Shown here: positions 26,101 to 34,642 of the stretch, one piece after another
How positions within the stretch are numbered: the stretch's first letter is position 1
How the letters are laid out: each line of letters begins with the position of its first letter
Notes under the pieces: model-generated
Databases searched by the model: none
Told to the model about the DNA's origin: nothing
What the model saw: only the letters and a program-made list of their open reading frames with translations
Assembly: GCF_910592395.1 (NCBI RefSeq)
Contig: NC_088322.1
Span: 12,271,431 to 12,335,430, forward strand
DNA length: 64,000 nucleotides
Origin: Lineus longissimus
Taxonomy: Eukaryota > Nemertea > Pilidiophora > Heteronemertea > Lineidae
Direction: 5' to 3'
Translations under genes and position numbers: made by a program

Positions 26101-29100
26101 TGTTTTGGAAAATTTTTTTCTTTGTCCACTTGCATGCCGAAATTGGAGGTTTTAATGATGTGACAGCAAAAAATTGAATTGGTCATTGCGAGGGGGTCAC
26201 TAGGGAGCTTGGGGGGTTGATCTATGCAATATACCTAGTTTTAAATCGTGCTTGTTTCATGCTAATGTGAAACACCATCATTCTGATACTACTGAGATTT
26301 AAATTTTTCACTCTAGATTTTAAATGAAGTTTGAAAATTCATTTTTCACTTGATGATCATGCTAATCATGACTGCATGAGTCCAGTTTCCCTGCACCCAA
26401 AGTTTATTACTGATGGTAGCTTTCCTATATCTAATTGTCTAATGTAAAAAAGTTGGGCATTTTGTGGGGAGTGTACTGTGGTCTTGGCCTCTCCTACCTT
26501 GGGGGTGGGGTGGGGTGGAGGTTGGTCTTGTTGGCATCCAGGTTTGAAATTGATGTAGGCATTCCATATGATCCTTGAGATATCATAAAACTCTTGACTG
26601 GTGTTATTATGGACTACTCGTTTTTCTCTCTTGTAATTCGGCAATTTTATATCAGATAACAAAGCGTAATTCAAACGGATACCGCGTCTCGTTGAGGCTG
26701 CCATTGTGATTGATTGCTGCGAGCTGATTCGTCAATGGCGGCACGTGACTGATTACACTGGCGGCCTCTATCGGACGGCGTTGGTCAGGTTTTTCTGGTG
26801 TTGGTAAGTGTTGAAGTACGCAATACAAAAACTGTAACAAACTACTCCGATCCAGACAAGTCAGATCGTCCCAGTATCAAATCCCATCTCTTTGACGTTC
26901 TTTTCCAACCACAGCAGACTGTTTTTGCAAGCTGTCTCGCTGCCTGAATAGTACGAGCGGCACCATCGCCAGATTCGAGTGTAACTTCGTTCTTGGGGTG
27001 GTATCATCATGGGATTTTATACCCGATACCTTATCTTTCCAGGCCAGTCACACTGAAGGTTTCGGTCCAGATGGACAGCCCCTCTCGGCAACCAGCAGCT
27101 TCGAAAGCGTAGGGGCCTCTCCCAGGGAGCCAGACCTGGGTGACGATAAGGGTAAGAAGAGAATGGCACCAGACAGAAGTATGACTGTATGTGTCAGCGG
27201 ACAGGATGCGGCGGCGGCGGCGGCGGTGGATAGAACGAGTGGATCCATTTCTTGTACGTATTTAGACCTGCTTATTTTTTGAATTTCGTTAATTCGCTAC
27301 CACGTCAACGCCTTTGACGCTCATCGCAGCAATATTATCGCACGTCGCAGTAGGTCATATATAGGTAAAGCCCAGTGTCTACGCGTTACCTTACTATATT
27401 TTCTGTGCCGCCCTTGCACTGGCAAATCTGTCAGTAAACTGGTTAGTCAAATTTACTAAACTTTTTGCCCAATTTCATTCCTCTTCAGCGTCTCCAAAAG
27501 TCACCCTTCTTGACAGATCGACTGATTCCCTGAACGCCGCCAGACGGGGTATCATCGGCCCCTTAGAAGCTGCAGAAAGTCGGAAGAGAGTACGCCGTCA
27601 GAGGTATGTAAAGAGACCTTTTTGTCGAAACTTTTTTCTGTTGTCAATAAAAACAAGCGTCATTATTCCGTCATGGCTTTTTGTTGTAAGATGCTCTTAT
27701 TACAGTCCCGTAGGAAGAAACCAGCATCTCTTGAAGAAACCGTACTGTTTTGTTATTGATGAAGGGGGAGTATCCTTCGAAAGGATGAGGAGACTAATAT
27801 GTTGTGAGTTCGCCGTGTTATCATTTAATTGGACCTCTCCTGACAAGTAGTTATCCATTCCTAACGCTCACTTTGGTTACTGGTGGCCACATGTCCTGTC
27901 AGACTTTGATAGAGTCATCTCTATCACATGAGGAAGAGGTGGGACCACGAGAGGTTATTTTATATATGGAGAGATTGGAGGAGATAAAGTGCGACACATA
28001 AACTTTACCAGTAGCATCTCCTATATTTTTAGGAGATCCGAATCCAAGGCCACGGACAATACGAGTATTGATGGTTCGACAACCAGTATGTCTGGGGCAG
28101 GCTTTTCTGGGACGCACGACTTTTCGGACCAGAAGCAGAAACGGAGAAAGGACTCGCTCGGCCGGCTAGCGGAGTCTTACAGACAAAAGAGTCAGGATGC
28201 ACTGGATAAGAAACAGAGGAAGGATTCGCTTGGCCGGCTGGCGCAGACCTACAGGAAGAAAAGCCTGGGGTTGCAGGGGTCGAAAACACAGAGCAGCGCA
28301 GAGAGGTCATCAATAAAGGGCTCTAAATACAGGCAGAATAGCCAGGAGTTCATGAAGCTGAGAAGACAGAACAGCGCAGATGGAACATCAATGAAAGACT
28401 CTCTGTACAGGCAGAATAGCCAGGAGGTCCTGAGGTCGAGAGGAGAGAACAGCACAGATGGAACATCAATGAAGGACTCGCTGTACAGGCAGAATAGCCA
28501 GGAGGTCCTGCGGTCGAGGAGACAGAATAGTGCGGAGAGTGTTGACAGTTTTGAGAAGGGGAGGAAAGGTAAAAGAATGGGAGTGGGTGAGATGCGGTAC
28601 AAGGACGTTCTTGATTGTGAACTTACTAGTTTATACATATCAGCCAAAAGTATGGCCGTATTCTAACCTGAGAAGTGTTTTATCTTTTTTTTCTCCATTT
28701 TAATTGCGTAGGTGAGGACAGGGACTCGGATATTTACTCCGCATCCTTTGGTCTCGGCAGTCAACTCCTGGACGATGGCCGCTCTCAAAAGGTAGGTGTT
28801 CGGTTGTCTTCTCGAGTTTCCAGTGATGCGCCCCCAGAAATGTTCATGCTCTTTTATGGTGATGATGAGTTTCGAAAGGCATGTGGCTCGCTGACCATAC
28901 GAAATCATCAAATATATAGTAGTTACTCCAGCTAGTGAGATCAAACTTGGCATATATGTTGCTTTTATATCATTGTACACAACAGCGCTGTCAAGATTAT
29001 GTTTATCATTTTCTGAATTGGGAAATCTCAGATTTCAACTTTTTGAAAGAACGATGGCTTTAACATTGTCACAGGTGAAAAGATCATGGCTTAAAATTTG

Positions 29101-32100
29101 AATGATCTTTATCTGTCTCTCACAATTACAGGTGGCCTACATCTGACCATTGACCTTTTTGTTGAATACGATCCCAATAACGGCCACTGATCATCAGCAT
29201 GATTAATGATTCTCGTTGGCTACATGTACATTGATGGTGATATATCGCATTTTGATTCTAAATATCTTTAGATCCAGGTACATTTACAATGAATATGAAA
29301 GAAGACTTTATTCAAAATGAGCGCTAACTTTAATGGGCAGTTCTATATCTGCACAGTAATGTTTACATTTTAGACAGGCCAGACTGGTGTTGGATTAAAA
29401 TCTGATGATTCCGGCATTGGTCAGTTCTCGGACTCCGACAGTCACATGACAGAAGCACGTGACAAATATGGTCGCAACCTAGCAGGTAGTTTCGCGCCTC
29501 CCATGTCTCCTGTCAGTGATGGGACAGTGGAATTGGAACAAGGTTAGTACAGGAATACTCCCGCTACCGAGAAGTCTGTAGATAAATTTATTGTCAAATT
29601 TTGATCGTATTCATCGGGAAACAGGGTTATATACTTCCAACAAAATATTTTAATCAGGTGAACCAAATTGGCGACAACTTTTCGACGACCCCCTCACCAT
29701 CGAGGGACTACCACACATGGAGCAGAGACGCGTCAATGCTGATCAGCTCCGACGCACTACGGACGCAATGAATGCCCGTCACAGCATCAACTTCCCACCC
29801 ATCCGTTACCTCGGAGAAAACGAGAAGCTTCTCCCGGGGGAGGCAGGTCAGAGGCTGCTCCACAGCATCCAGGTGAAGGCTGGGCCGGGAAAGTCGCCGG
29901 ACTCAAAGTCCAAGTGGTACCGCATCGATGCCATCCCAGGGAGACTTGGGCTACATACAAGCACCGAGTAAGTCTTGGGATCGGGATTTATGTGGTTAGT
30001 ACCCCTGATCGGGTCATTGCACCGCCATATGTTGTAAAACACTTTTCTTAAAAAAACAATATTGATAATTTATATATTTTTTACCATCTTATGAACATTC
30101 AAGAAAACAATTATCAGCCTTAAAAATTGTAAAGGTGACCCCAAATGACGCGATGTGATTGGCCCACATACTATTAAGGAAGGGTTGGGTTCATTCAGCC
30201 TGAAATCACGTACTGGATTTAAATTTCACCCTTATGATATAAAATGATGTTTTGCAGGGATTCTGGTACAAGTAAGTTCGGCATCCTTAAGATGAAATGG
30301 ACTACAGACATGCCCCACTATGATCCGTATGCGTATCAAAAGCTGCCGTTAGGTTACTATACCATTCCGGGAGGGACACTCCCCAAAATTCAGAAGGCTT
30401 CACAGACAAGGTAAGAATGAGATTGCAGCATAATTTTTGTAATCATATTTCAACTCCTCTGCAAATGATTTTTTCAGAGAGTACATGTACCTAAACAGAA
30501 TAATGTAAGAGACACCCTATCTTTTCATAGGCCTTCACGAAGCCGATACAGCGGCTTGACTCATCTTAACCTTAAATCACCAGCATTAGCAGTTTAAACT
30601 TTGATTATCATCGACGTAGTGGATGTATTGATTAGCAAGTCCATGACCCATTGTTGATGATACATTGGGGACAAAAGGCACGTATCCATGTATCAATACC
30701 CAAACCAACCTGTCCGAATGGCGCGCCACCAATTCCAAGAGGTCAGCGAAAATTTGAATGATTCCAATGTTGGTAATGATGACTATTCTTTCGTTTCAGG
30801 AATATCCCAATCGCGAGGCCAACCTCCCCTGGTACAAAACTCACATCGCTACCCTTCATTGATGTCCCCATCCCGATATCAAAAGCAAGATACGAATGGG
30901 ACCGTCCAATGCCTCCTGCACCGCCCAGGAGGTCTCGGATGGACCTTCCGATCATCCGGACGGAACATGATCGATACTGTCAATATTATAAGATAGCTAA
31001 AGAGAAGGAAGAGGAACGAAAACAGGTGGGTTACTCCGTAATCTAATTGGGTCATGTGATTTGTAGCCAGTCAATCATGACCGATACGGCGATGCCTGGA
31101 TGGGTGTTCTTCAAACTACGTACAGTGATCGACACCCTAGTTGAGACTGGTATCCATCTTGAATACGCTAAGTTGCACGTGTTGCAGGTCGCGTTTTCAA
31201 TTAAACTTCCATGTCGTATCCGATACCAGCAATTTATCCTTTGCGGATCTACCCTCTAAAGTTTTATGATTAAAATGCATCTTTTACAGGCTTTACAGTC
31301 CATATGGTCACATGCAAAGTAAGGTGATGTGCATTTATAGCGCACATTTAGAATACGTTCTTGACAACATGTATATTCAACTATTTAGGTCCTTTTTTGT
31401 GTTGGGACATGTGGATGCTAAGAAGAAAGACACTACTCAATTACACGAAAAACGGCGAATGACACACGGATTTTGGTGATTTCACATATAAAATACAGCA
31501 CTTGAACCAAGTGTTATATTATTCATCTGAAACTTCAAAGTTGCCTGAGTGTGATTAAGAATGAGCAATTTGAAGCGACATATTGAAATCTGCCCCTGCC
31601 ATTTTAGGGTTTTCGTCGTTCAGAGCCCATTTTTCGTGAAGTAGATAATAATAAAATGCCTTTACCTTAGTTGTTACTTTCAGTAAAAGCATTTACTGCA
31701 TCTAGTCATCTCCTGTTGTTTCTGTAAAATGTAGTATTTCCTCGTCTACTAGTTTTCAAAACGTTTCTTTTTCACTATCTAGGATTCCTGACCCGCTCCA
31801 GGTCCTCCATAGCCTACCCGCATCAAATCTATACCGTAGTTTACTTCCTTCAAATTCGACAATACATTGTAGGACCAAACCCCCACTCGAACAGAACTGT
31901 GATCAAAGTGACCCTTGATAAACTGATCACATACTATACTTAATTGGGATAACTCAGGCATGATCTACGACCTGGGTGAAAAGTGACCTCGAGAATCGTA
32001 TGTAGCCCGCCCTTCGGAAACGACTTGTCGTTCTTACATTATTCTACCAGCGCTTTTTGATATCAATCCTGCTGTTTTATTATACTGTACTTCTTCTTGA

Positions 32101-32278
32101 CAAGGTTCGTTTTTGTTTCTAGGAAGCAATGAAACTTCCAACGATCACCCCGACACGGTCAGGGACCCTCGGGGTTGTTCCATCCCCAGCCTCCAGCCAT
32201 CAGCAGTCACCAAGAGAGTTAGAAGAACTAGAGTTGCCGCCCATCACCGCTGGCATGATACTGGGAGCTGAATGTTGA
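5137..32278 (+). CDS. WD-repeat/HEAT-like protein, WDR87/WDR97-type (31 exons)
   Basis: I joined 31 exons in one continuous phase: 5137-5262, 7608-7711, 14539-14620, 14798-14854, 15217-15300, 15593-15645, 16023-16236, 16642-16752, 17028-17126, 17509-17650, 17880-17980, 18383-18448, 18681-18902, 19399-19472, 19809-20078, 20425-20978, 21854-21990, 22364-22531, 23598-23748, 24047-24311, 24473-24644, 25122-25508, 27043-27151, 27489-27603, 28033-28568, 28712-28791, 29374-29542, 29658-29967, 30258-30410, 30800-31025, 32123-32278. They total 5493 nt, about 1830 residues. Residues 1-600 are WD repeats (EGSIKVWNM, DGTIRLWSL, DHRIKIWSV, DGVVKIWNF). A YLPMYI block follows, then a charged linker. Helical HEAT-like repeats lie at about 939-1213, a Ser/Arg repeat zone at 1288-1466, and a conserved-looking tail ends the protein. 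WDR87 and WDR97 relatives are tied to cilia and sperm flagella; that role here is inference. The start is the first ATG after a splice acceptor with an upstream in-frame stop at 5071. Exons could be missing between exons 1 and 2, 7 and 8, and 22 and 23. The individual junctions of exons 4, 15 and 18 are the least certain. Confidence 0.8.
5549..5635 (-). repeat. tRNA-derived SINE head
   Basis: Read on the minus strand, this segment has a TGGCGCAATGG A-box-like word. About 35 bases later comes GTTCGATTCCC, a near-perfect B box of the RNA polymerase III tRNA promoter. It does not fold into a convincing tRNA with matched acceptor arms, so I read it as a SINE head or tRNA pseudogene in intron 1 of the WD-repeat gene. 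Confidence 0.5.
6430..6692 (-). repeat. Composite SINE with tRNA-like and 5S-rRNA-like parts
   Basis: On the minus strand the element opens near 6677 with TGGCCCAGTGGTTGGC, typical of a tRNA A-box region. A block at 6640-6597 follows that reads GTTAAGCAACG, then CTTTGGATCGGTGACCG. This matches the internal promoter region of 5S rRNA (GTTAAGC...CTTGGATGGGTGACC) closely. The tail toward 6430 is of unknown origin. It lies in intron 1 of the WD-repeat gene. The boundaries are approximate. Confidence 0.55.
8525..11422 (-). CDS. Ankyrin-repeat / Mab-21 (cGAS-like receptor) fusion protein, intronless
   Basis: A single open frame of 965 codons. About seven ankyrin repeats span residues 128-355, preceded by an acidic Ser/Asp linker at 109-124. 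A Mab-21-type nucleotidyltransferase spans about 500-850. It shows the GS of the P-loop-like turn at 525-526 (CGSAAEGTKVG), the metal-binding pair E538 and D540 in DEFDF, and the third acid D638 in SVDLVPV. These align with the GS, ExD and D of cGAS-family enzymes. The cGAS zinc-ribbon (HxxxxxCC) is absent, so this is the Mab-21-like or cGLR form. The family makes cyclic or linear oligonucleotide second messengers after sensing nucleic acid; the ligand and product here are unknown. The C-terminal tail repeats EVTVYSRT twice. The gene lies wholly inside intron 2 of the oppositely oriented WD-repeat gene. Translation could instead start at Met22 or Met24. A structural, non-catalytic Mab-21 protein is the alternative, but the intact acids argue against it. 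Confidence 0.88.
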   Translation of the reverse strand: MRFRVIPYVCAAKARKESCSVMNMSTDPSKQIDVVALGESILSLYSRTPDSAGLLPIYKAVVTGRDKAVRELISCRYGYEVDSEVSVKVRYVSTMFTTFLDIVEFPCHEDESSSSSDDDGDDDEVWSTSATLLWVASALGHTEVVRVLADAGASVYYITNNIHVLLAAACNGHSGVARLLIERGAYVNCDDLDGKSALYVSAENGYSDIVEYLVDGGADINAKNTLGQSVLSISSYNGHSEVVKCLVKAGVDLDAEYEPGACETALIMAVILSHSDIVKCLVDAGASCNKPDVRGMTPIIWASVSGHVEITKLLIHAGAEIHASDNIFKETPLAMSCKGGHADVFKVLLAAGAAEGVERTAFMDMLKYSISAGHGELIQLVACMLAKDCPNDVCEPMLSTIDPESIGNTDSLRMALILAKGCNVRLKNAQSYLVLRDAVDYSVFDQTLLMTDAVSLAEDLHLTLPRVSELIQCPGIGSVSSISGKRAMDVKDCINKDVDGFVEDYNEEVKSVLTKVGYVARKACGSAAEGTKVGLPDEFDFTLKFFPRNAGEIIDFKDGYKFYKVDETDSAESLLFGRGSKAFHDKFSEYLRDKNLLDQYQSLSSPMSIVQGGGQANTELKVEWLEQDTGNKLLVSVDLVPVLFFENKWPEYLTQRTWMMDKEALKSRGFALVAKPPHRKSSLAQEISEEDRIKLWRISCPHLETEHIASLEPRVKDAYIAAKCLRDPEVCRIMLRESDGILHNVEKHVPSYLLKTVFLHNVEDFLQNDRSLIEMVYTIYSDLEYCLSQGFLPLFWQHDVNTLGGLRVDPGKALRVTMLMREFVRRIYLKETDCDKLSESGELRERLHLEFEQQLGDLDEKKHCHRSEGYDEVTVYSRTHPQSPGTGDLGEDWSMPFEGEDENSIAGNEKRGTCMEDVEEVTVYSRTRPPLHRAVVYYAFTETGEPHQDEYEYGLRFQNSNKGQN
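12069..12081. repeat. Target-site duplication, left copy
   Basis: The 13-bp word agagtaacggtgt here is repeated exactly at 14227-14239, directly flanking the LINE insertion. Confidence 0.85.
12895..13560 (-). pseudogene. RT thumb/connection segment of the LINE
   Basis: The open segment starts in the thumb motif (VTFDTQLTW) and ends at a stop just before the RNase H TDGSAT motif. It contains the common LINE phrase MEYGTTAM...LNRVQNQAARIITG. The stop at its 3' end replaces what would be a Tyr or similar codon, so the element cannot make one polyprotein. Confidence 0.8.
13716..14226 (-). pseudogene. Reverse transcriptase fragment of the LINE
   Basis: This open segment covers RT palm motifs, including VFVDMEKAFDKVW and YADDLVLW. 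The frame is then broken before the RT thumb. The 5' end is cut by truncation: the first LINE-derived residues are RMINDRLTW, and the residues upstream of 14226 come from flanking DNA. Confidence 0.85.
14227..14239. repeat. Target-site duplication, right copy
   Basis: An exact copy of agagtaacggtgt at 12069-12081. It marks the 5' junction of the minus-strand LINE. Confidence 0.85.
14339..14470 (-). pseudogene. Relic Mab-21 (cGLR) C-terminal fragment
   Basis: The reverse strand encodes CISRRFLALFWQHDVYTP followed by about 20 more residues to a TGA at 14339-14341. This parallels CLSQGFLPLFWQHDVNTL at about residues 786-803 of the intact ankyrin-Mab-21 gene. The DNA also matches directly: GACATCATGTTGCCAGAACAGAG occurs in both places apart from flanking differences. 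No other domain sequence is present. I read it as a decayed second copy, now about 2.9 kb beyond the intact gene's 5' end and next to the LINE. Confidence 0.65.
22593..23042. mobile_element. PIF/Harbinger-like non-autonomous DNA element
   Basis: A 444-bp element (22596-23039) with terminal inverted repeats of about 25 bp, AGCCCGCAGCACACTAGCC against the mirrored end with one mismatch. It is flanked by TTA at 22593-22595 and TTA at 23040-23042, the 3-bp duplication typical of PIF/Harbinger insertions. The interior is GC-rich with repeated GCCGCCAA-type words and no transposase. It lies in intron 18 of the WD-repeat gene. Confidence 0.75.
28120..28555 (+). repeat. Coding tandem repeat in exon 25 of the WD-repeat gene
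   Basis: Within the exon at 28033-28568 the protein repeats KDSLGRLAxxYRxKS twice. It then has at least three copies of a unit near 26 residues ending YRQNSQEVLRSRRQNS. At the DNA level the copies at about 28390-28460 and 28465-28535 are nearly identical, so the array expanded recently. The RxxS spacing resembles basophilic kinase and 14-3-3 sites, but that is inference. Confidence 0.75.
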
Positions 32279-32348
32279 AATGCCGATCAGTGTGCTGACA
32301 AAAACATCATTGTATCAAGAGTCAAATTTGTCAAATGTATTGAAATTC

Positions 32349-32354
32349 AATAAA
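32349..32354 (+). terminator. Polyadenylation signal of the WD-repeat gene
   Basis: An AATAAA hexamer lies 71 bp past the stop codon of the WD-repeat gene, in the expected place for a short 3' UTR. Confidence 0.6.
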
Positions 32355-32379
32355 CTTCGAAGAGTAGAGGCATATGGTC

Positions 32380-32535
32380 ACATCCGTGTCTTTCCACGTC
32401 GCACCAGAGCTACATGTTGCCTCATCTTGCCCTCCCACACCAGCTGTCTCACCAGTACAGGCATGGGCCACATTCTTGTCCTTCCACGTCACACCAGAGA
32501 ACTACATGTTGCCTCCTCTTGTCCTCCCACGCTAG
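32380..32535. repeat. Imperfect tandem duplication (about 85-bp unit)
   Basis: Two diverged copies of a unit containing TTTCCACGTC.CACCAGAG..CTACATGTTGCCTC and CCTCCCAC. The right end runs into a CTCAATTAAGGACAGCATTCGTCAG segment. That segment resembles the pogo-like element at 39347-39506, so part may be transposon debris. Confidence 0.6.
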
Positions 32536-32798
32536 CTGGCTCACCAGGACATCTCTCAATTAAGGACAGCATTCGTCAGTCTCAAGGGTGACCATTACGG
32601 AGAGGGTCCACTGTATTGTAGTCACAACCTAGCTAAAGTCCTTCTAGGTCCCCTGACACAACAGAGCTAGGTGTAGTCAGGAGCGATTGCAAGTCCCCGT
32701 CTCACAAATGCCGCTACACAGTAGAGCAGAACGTAGACTGGCCTGGCCCTTCCCACTTCAAGTGATTTCGTCAGCCGCGGCGGACTATGCAGTACATA

Positions 32799-33212
32799 AG
32801 TCGTACTTCCACCTATCAAATCCCCGTGTCCTTTGCGCTTATACCTATGAATTGCCGTGTCTAAATTGACCCGTGTGTCAAATCCCCGTGTCTATTAGCC
32901 CCATCGAGCTCGATGGGGCTAATCGGGGGCTAATTTAGACCCGTGTTCAACACGGGTTTTTGGATAGGTGGAATCTGAAGAGTTCTAAGATCCGGCGACA
33001 GATGGCGCGGTGTAGTTGCCTCGGTATTGCGCCCCCTCCAACGGGAAAGAAACACAGGAGAGCTCCCTACCTACAGCGCACCTGTCGCCGGTGCTATTAA
33101 CCATTATCTAACACAACTATATAGGTGCGAGTGCGCCGCGGGTTTTTTGACACACGGCAAAGACACGGGTCTTGAAAAAACACGGGGTTTTATGATAGGT
33201 GGAACTACGACT
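32799..33212. mobile_element. TIR element of about 414 bp with internal perfect palindrome
   Basis: The left end AGTCGTACTTCCACCTATCA pairs with the right end (reverse strand AGTCGTAGTTCCACCTATCA) with one mismatch, and the match continues through CCCCGTG. The interior has further CCCGTGT direct repeats and a 28-bp perfect palindrome at 32895-32922. No transposase frame is present and no clear target duplication was found. Confidence 0.6.
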
Positions 33213-34642
33213 ATTATCCCCTCGTCAGTCTGTGCTACCTTTTACCATGAGGCAAACAAGAGAGCCCATCCAAATGAGGCTGTGATGAACTCATGGACGT
33301 TGACACCAGGCCAGGCCTAAGCCAATGGCCAACGACAACCCTCAATAGAGCAAAAAAAACTTTAACAACCCGATGAAAGAGACAATATCTAGTATATTTC
33401 ATCATCATAACAATTCACATTTGTATCCAAATACAATGATGCTAACAATCATACAGCACCAGATATGCTTACATGATGACTTGGTGATGCAAGTGACAAC
33501 TTCTGAATGACTTCTGCTGATGAAGAAGAGTTGCTACAGCATTCTGTTTTTTTGTCTTTTGAGAGGGGAGGGGTCAAGGAGAGACTAATTCGTCTCTTTT
33601 AGGCTTCACCCTATTTATGACCTCTTTTTCAGATTTGGAGATCTAAACAGGTGAAAATAATCATGATAAGCACATACTTAGAAGACAATCTACATACTTT
33701 TAAAGAAACTTCTCATCTCGGATAGATGCAATATAGATATAGAATAGATATGGTAGATGACTCAAACTAAATATAAAACTGAAAATGAGAGAAACCAGAG
33801 CATTATCATCACACACACTACAGGTTAGACTGACATTTTCACGGAACTAACTCTCGAAGATTCTTTAAATCTGCATCAAAACGATGAATTGGTAACTTTG
33901 TATCCATGTCATATCAAACATTCAGCTGATACATGTTAACAGAATCAAATCTAGTATTCGTAAACCAAAAAGTTAAATGAATGCACTTACAATGTTAATA
34001 CCAAAGTCAACACACCTGTTACAATAAACAATGTGCCACGGAAATTTGAGCAGCTGCAATGAGATTCCACTATGACTGACGTTTCATTAAAGGATTGCGA
34101 CATTTTAAATTTATTAAGCCTTCCGAAACACCTGGAAAGGATACATAATTGAATATGCCCATTTCAACTTTATGAAAACTTTCAACAGCTCATACAGCAA
34201 CCTGCCAAGTTTTGACCTTTTAAAGTTGCGATTTAAAAAAAATTAAAATTTTCATGGTAATTATTTCTGATGCATTATGAATTTCTTTAATTTTTTCCAA
34301 TAAAAAAAGATGTTTTGCAATTTTTGATTTTGTGAGTCAAGATTATGCATGAAATCATTGAAAAAAAGGCCCTGGACGGTTAGTCGAGTATTGCACTATC
34401 AGATCTTGATACCAAGTACAAACTAAATAGAATATATACGGGGATTGAGATCCAAACATGATGTAGAGGAGAATCTGCCTTAGAAGTCTTCTGTTTACAG
34501 TTCTAAAATTGAATGGAACTGAAAATTGCCAAAAAGTGTGCAAAATGCTGCTCATAATTTTTAACAGTGTTTTTCTGACAACCGTTGGCCATCTGAAATA
34601 TTCAGTGTGGCATTATTTTTTAATTCCACAGATGATCACAGT

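Larger units (their letters stand above)
32279..34642. other. Intergenic region between the WD-repeat gene and DNAJC22
   Basis: These are converging gene ends. No coding exon is supported. It contains a tandem duplication near 32380-32535, a TIR element at 32799-33212 with a perfect palindrome, and AT-rich sequence from 33330 on that includes the probable 3' UTR of DNAJC22 (TTTATT, a reverse-strand AATAAA, near 34109). Confidence 0.5.

Noticed and set aside
28249-28647. 132-codon minus-strand frame with repeated residues
   Set aside because: It is antisense to the repeated exon 25 of the WD-repeat gene; its repeats are only the mirror of the coding array.
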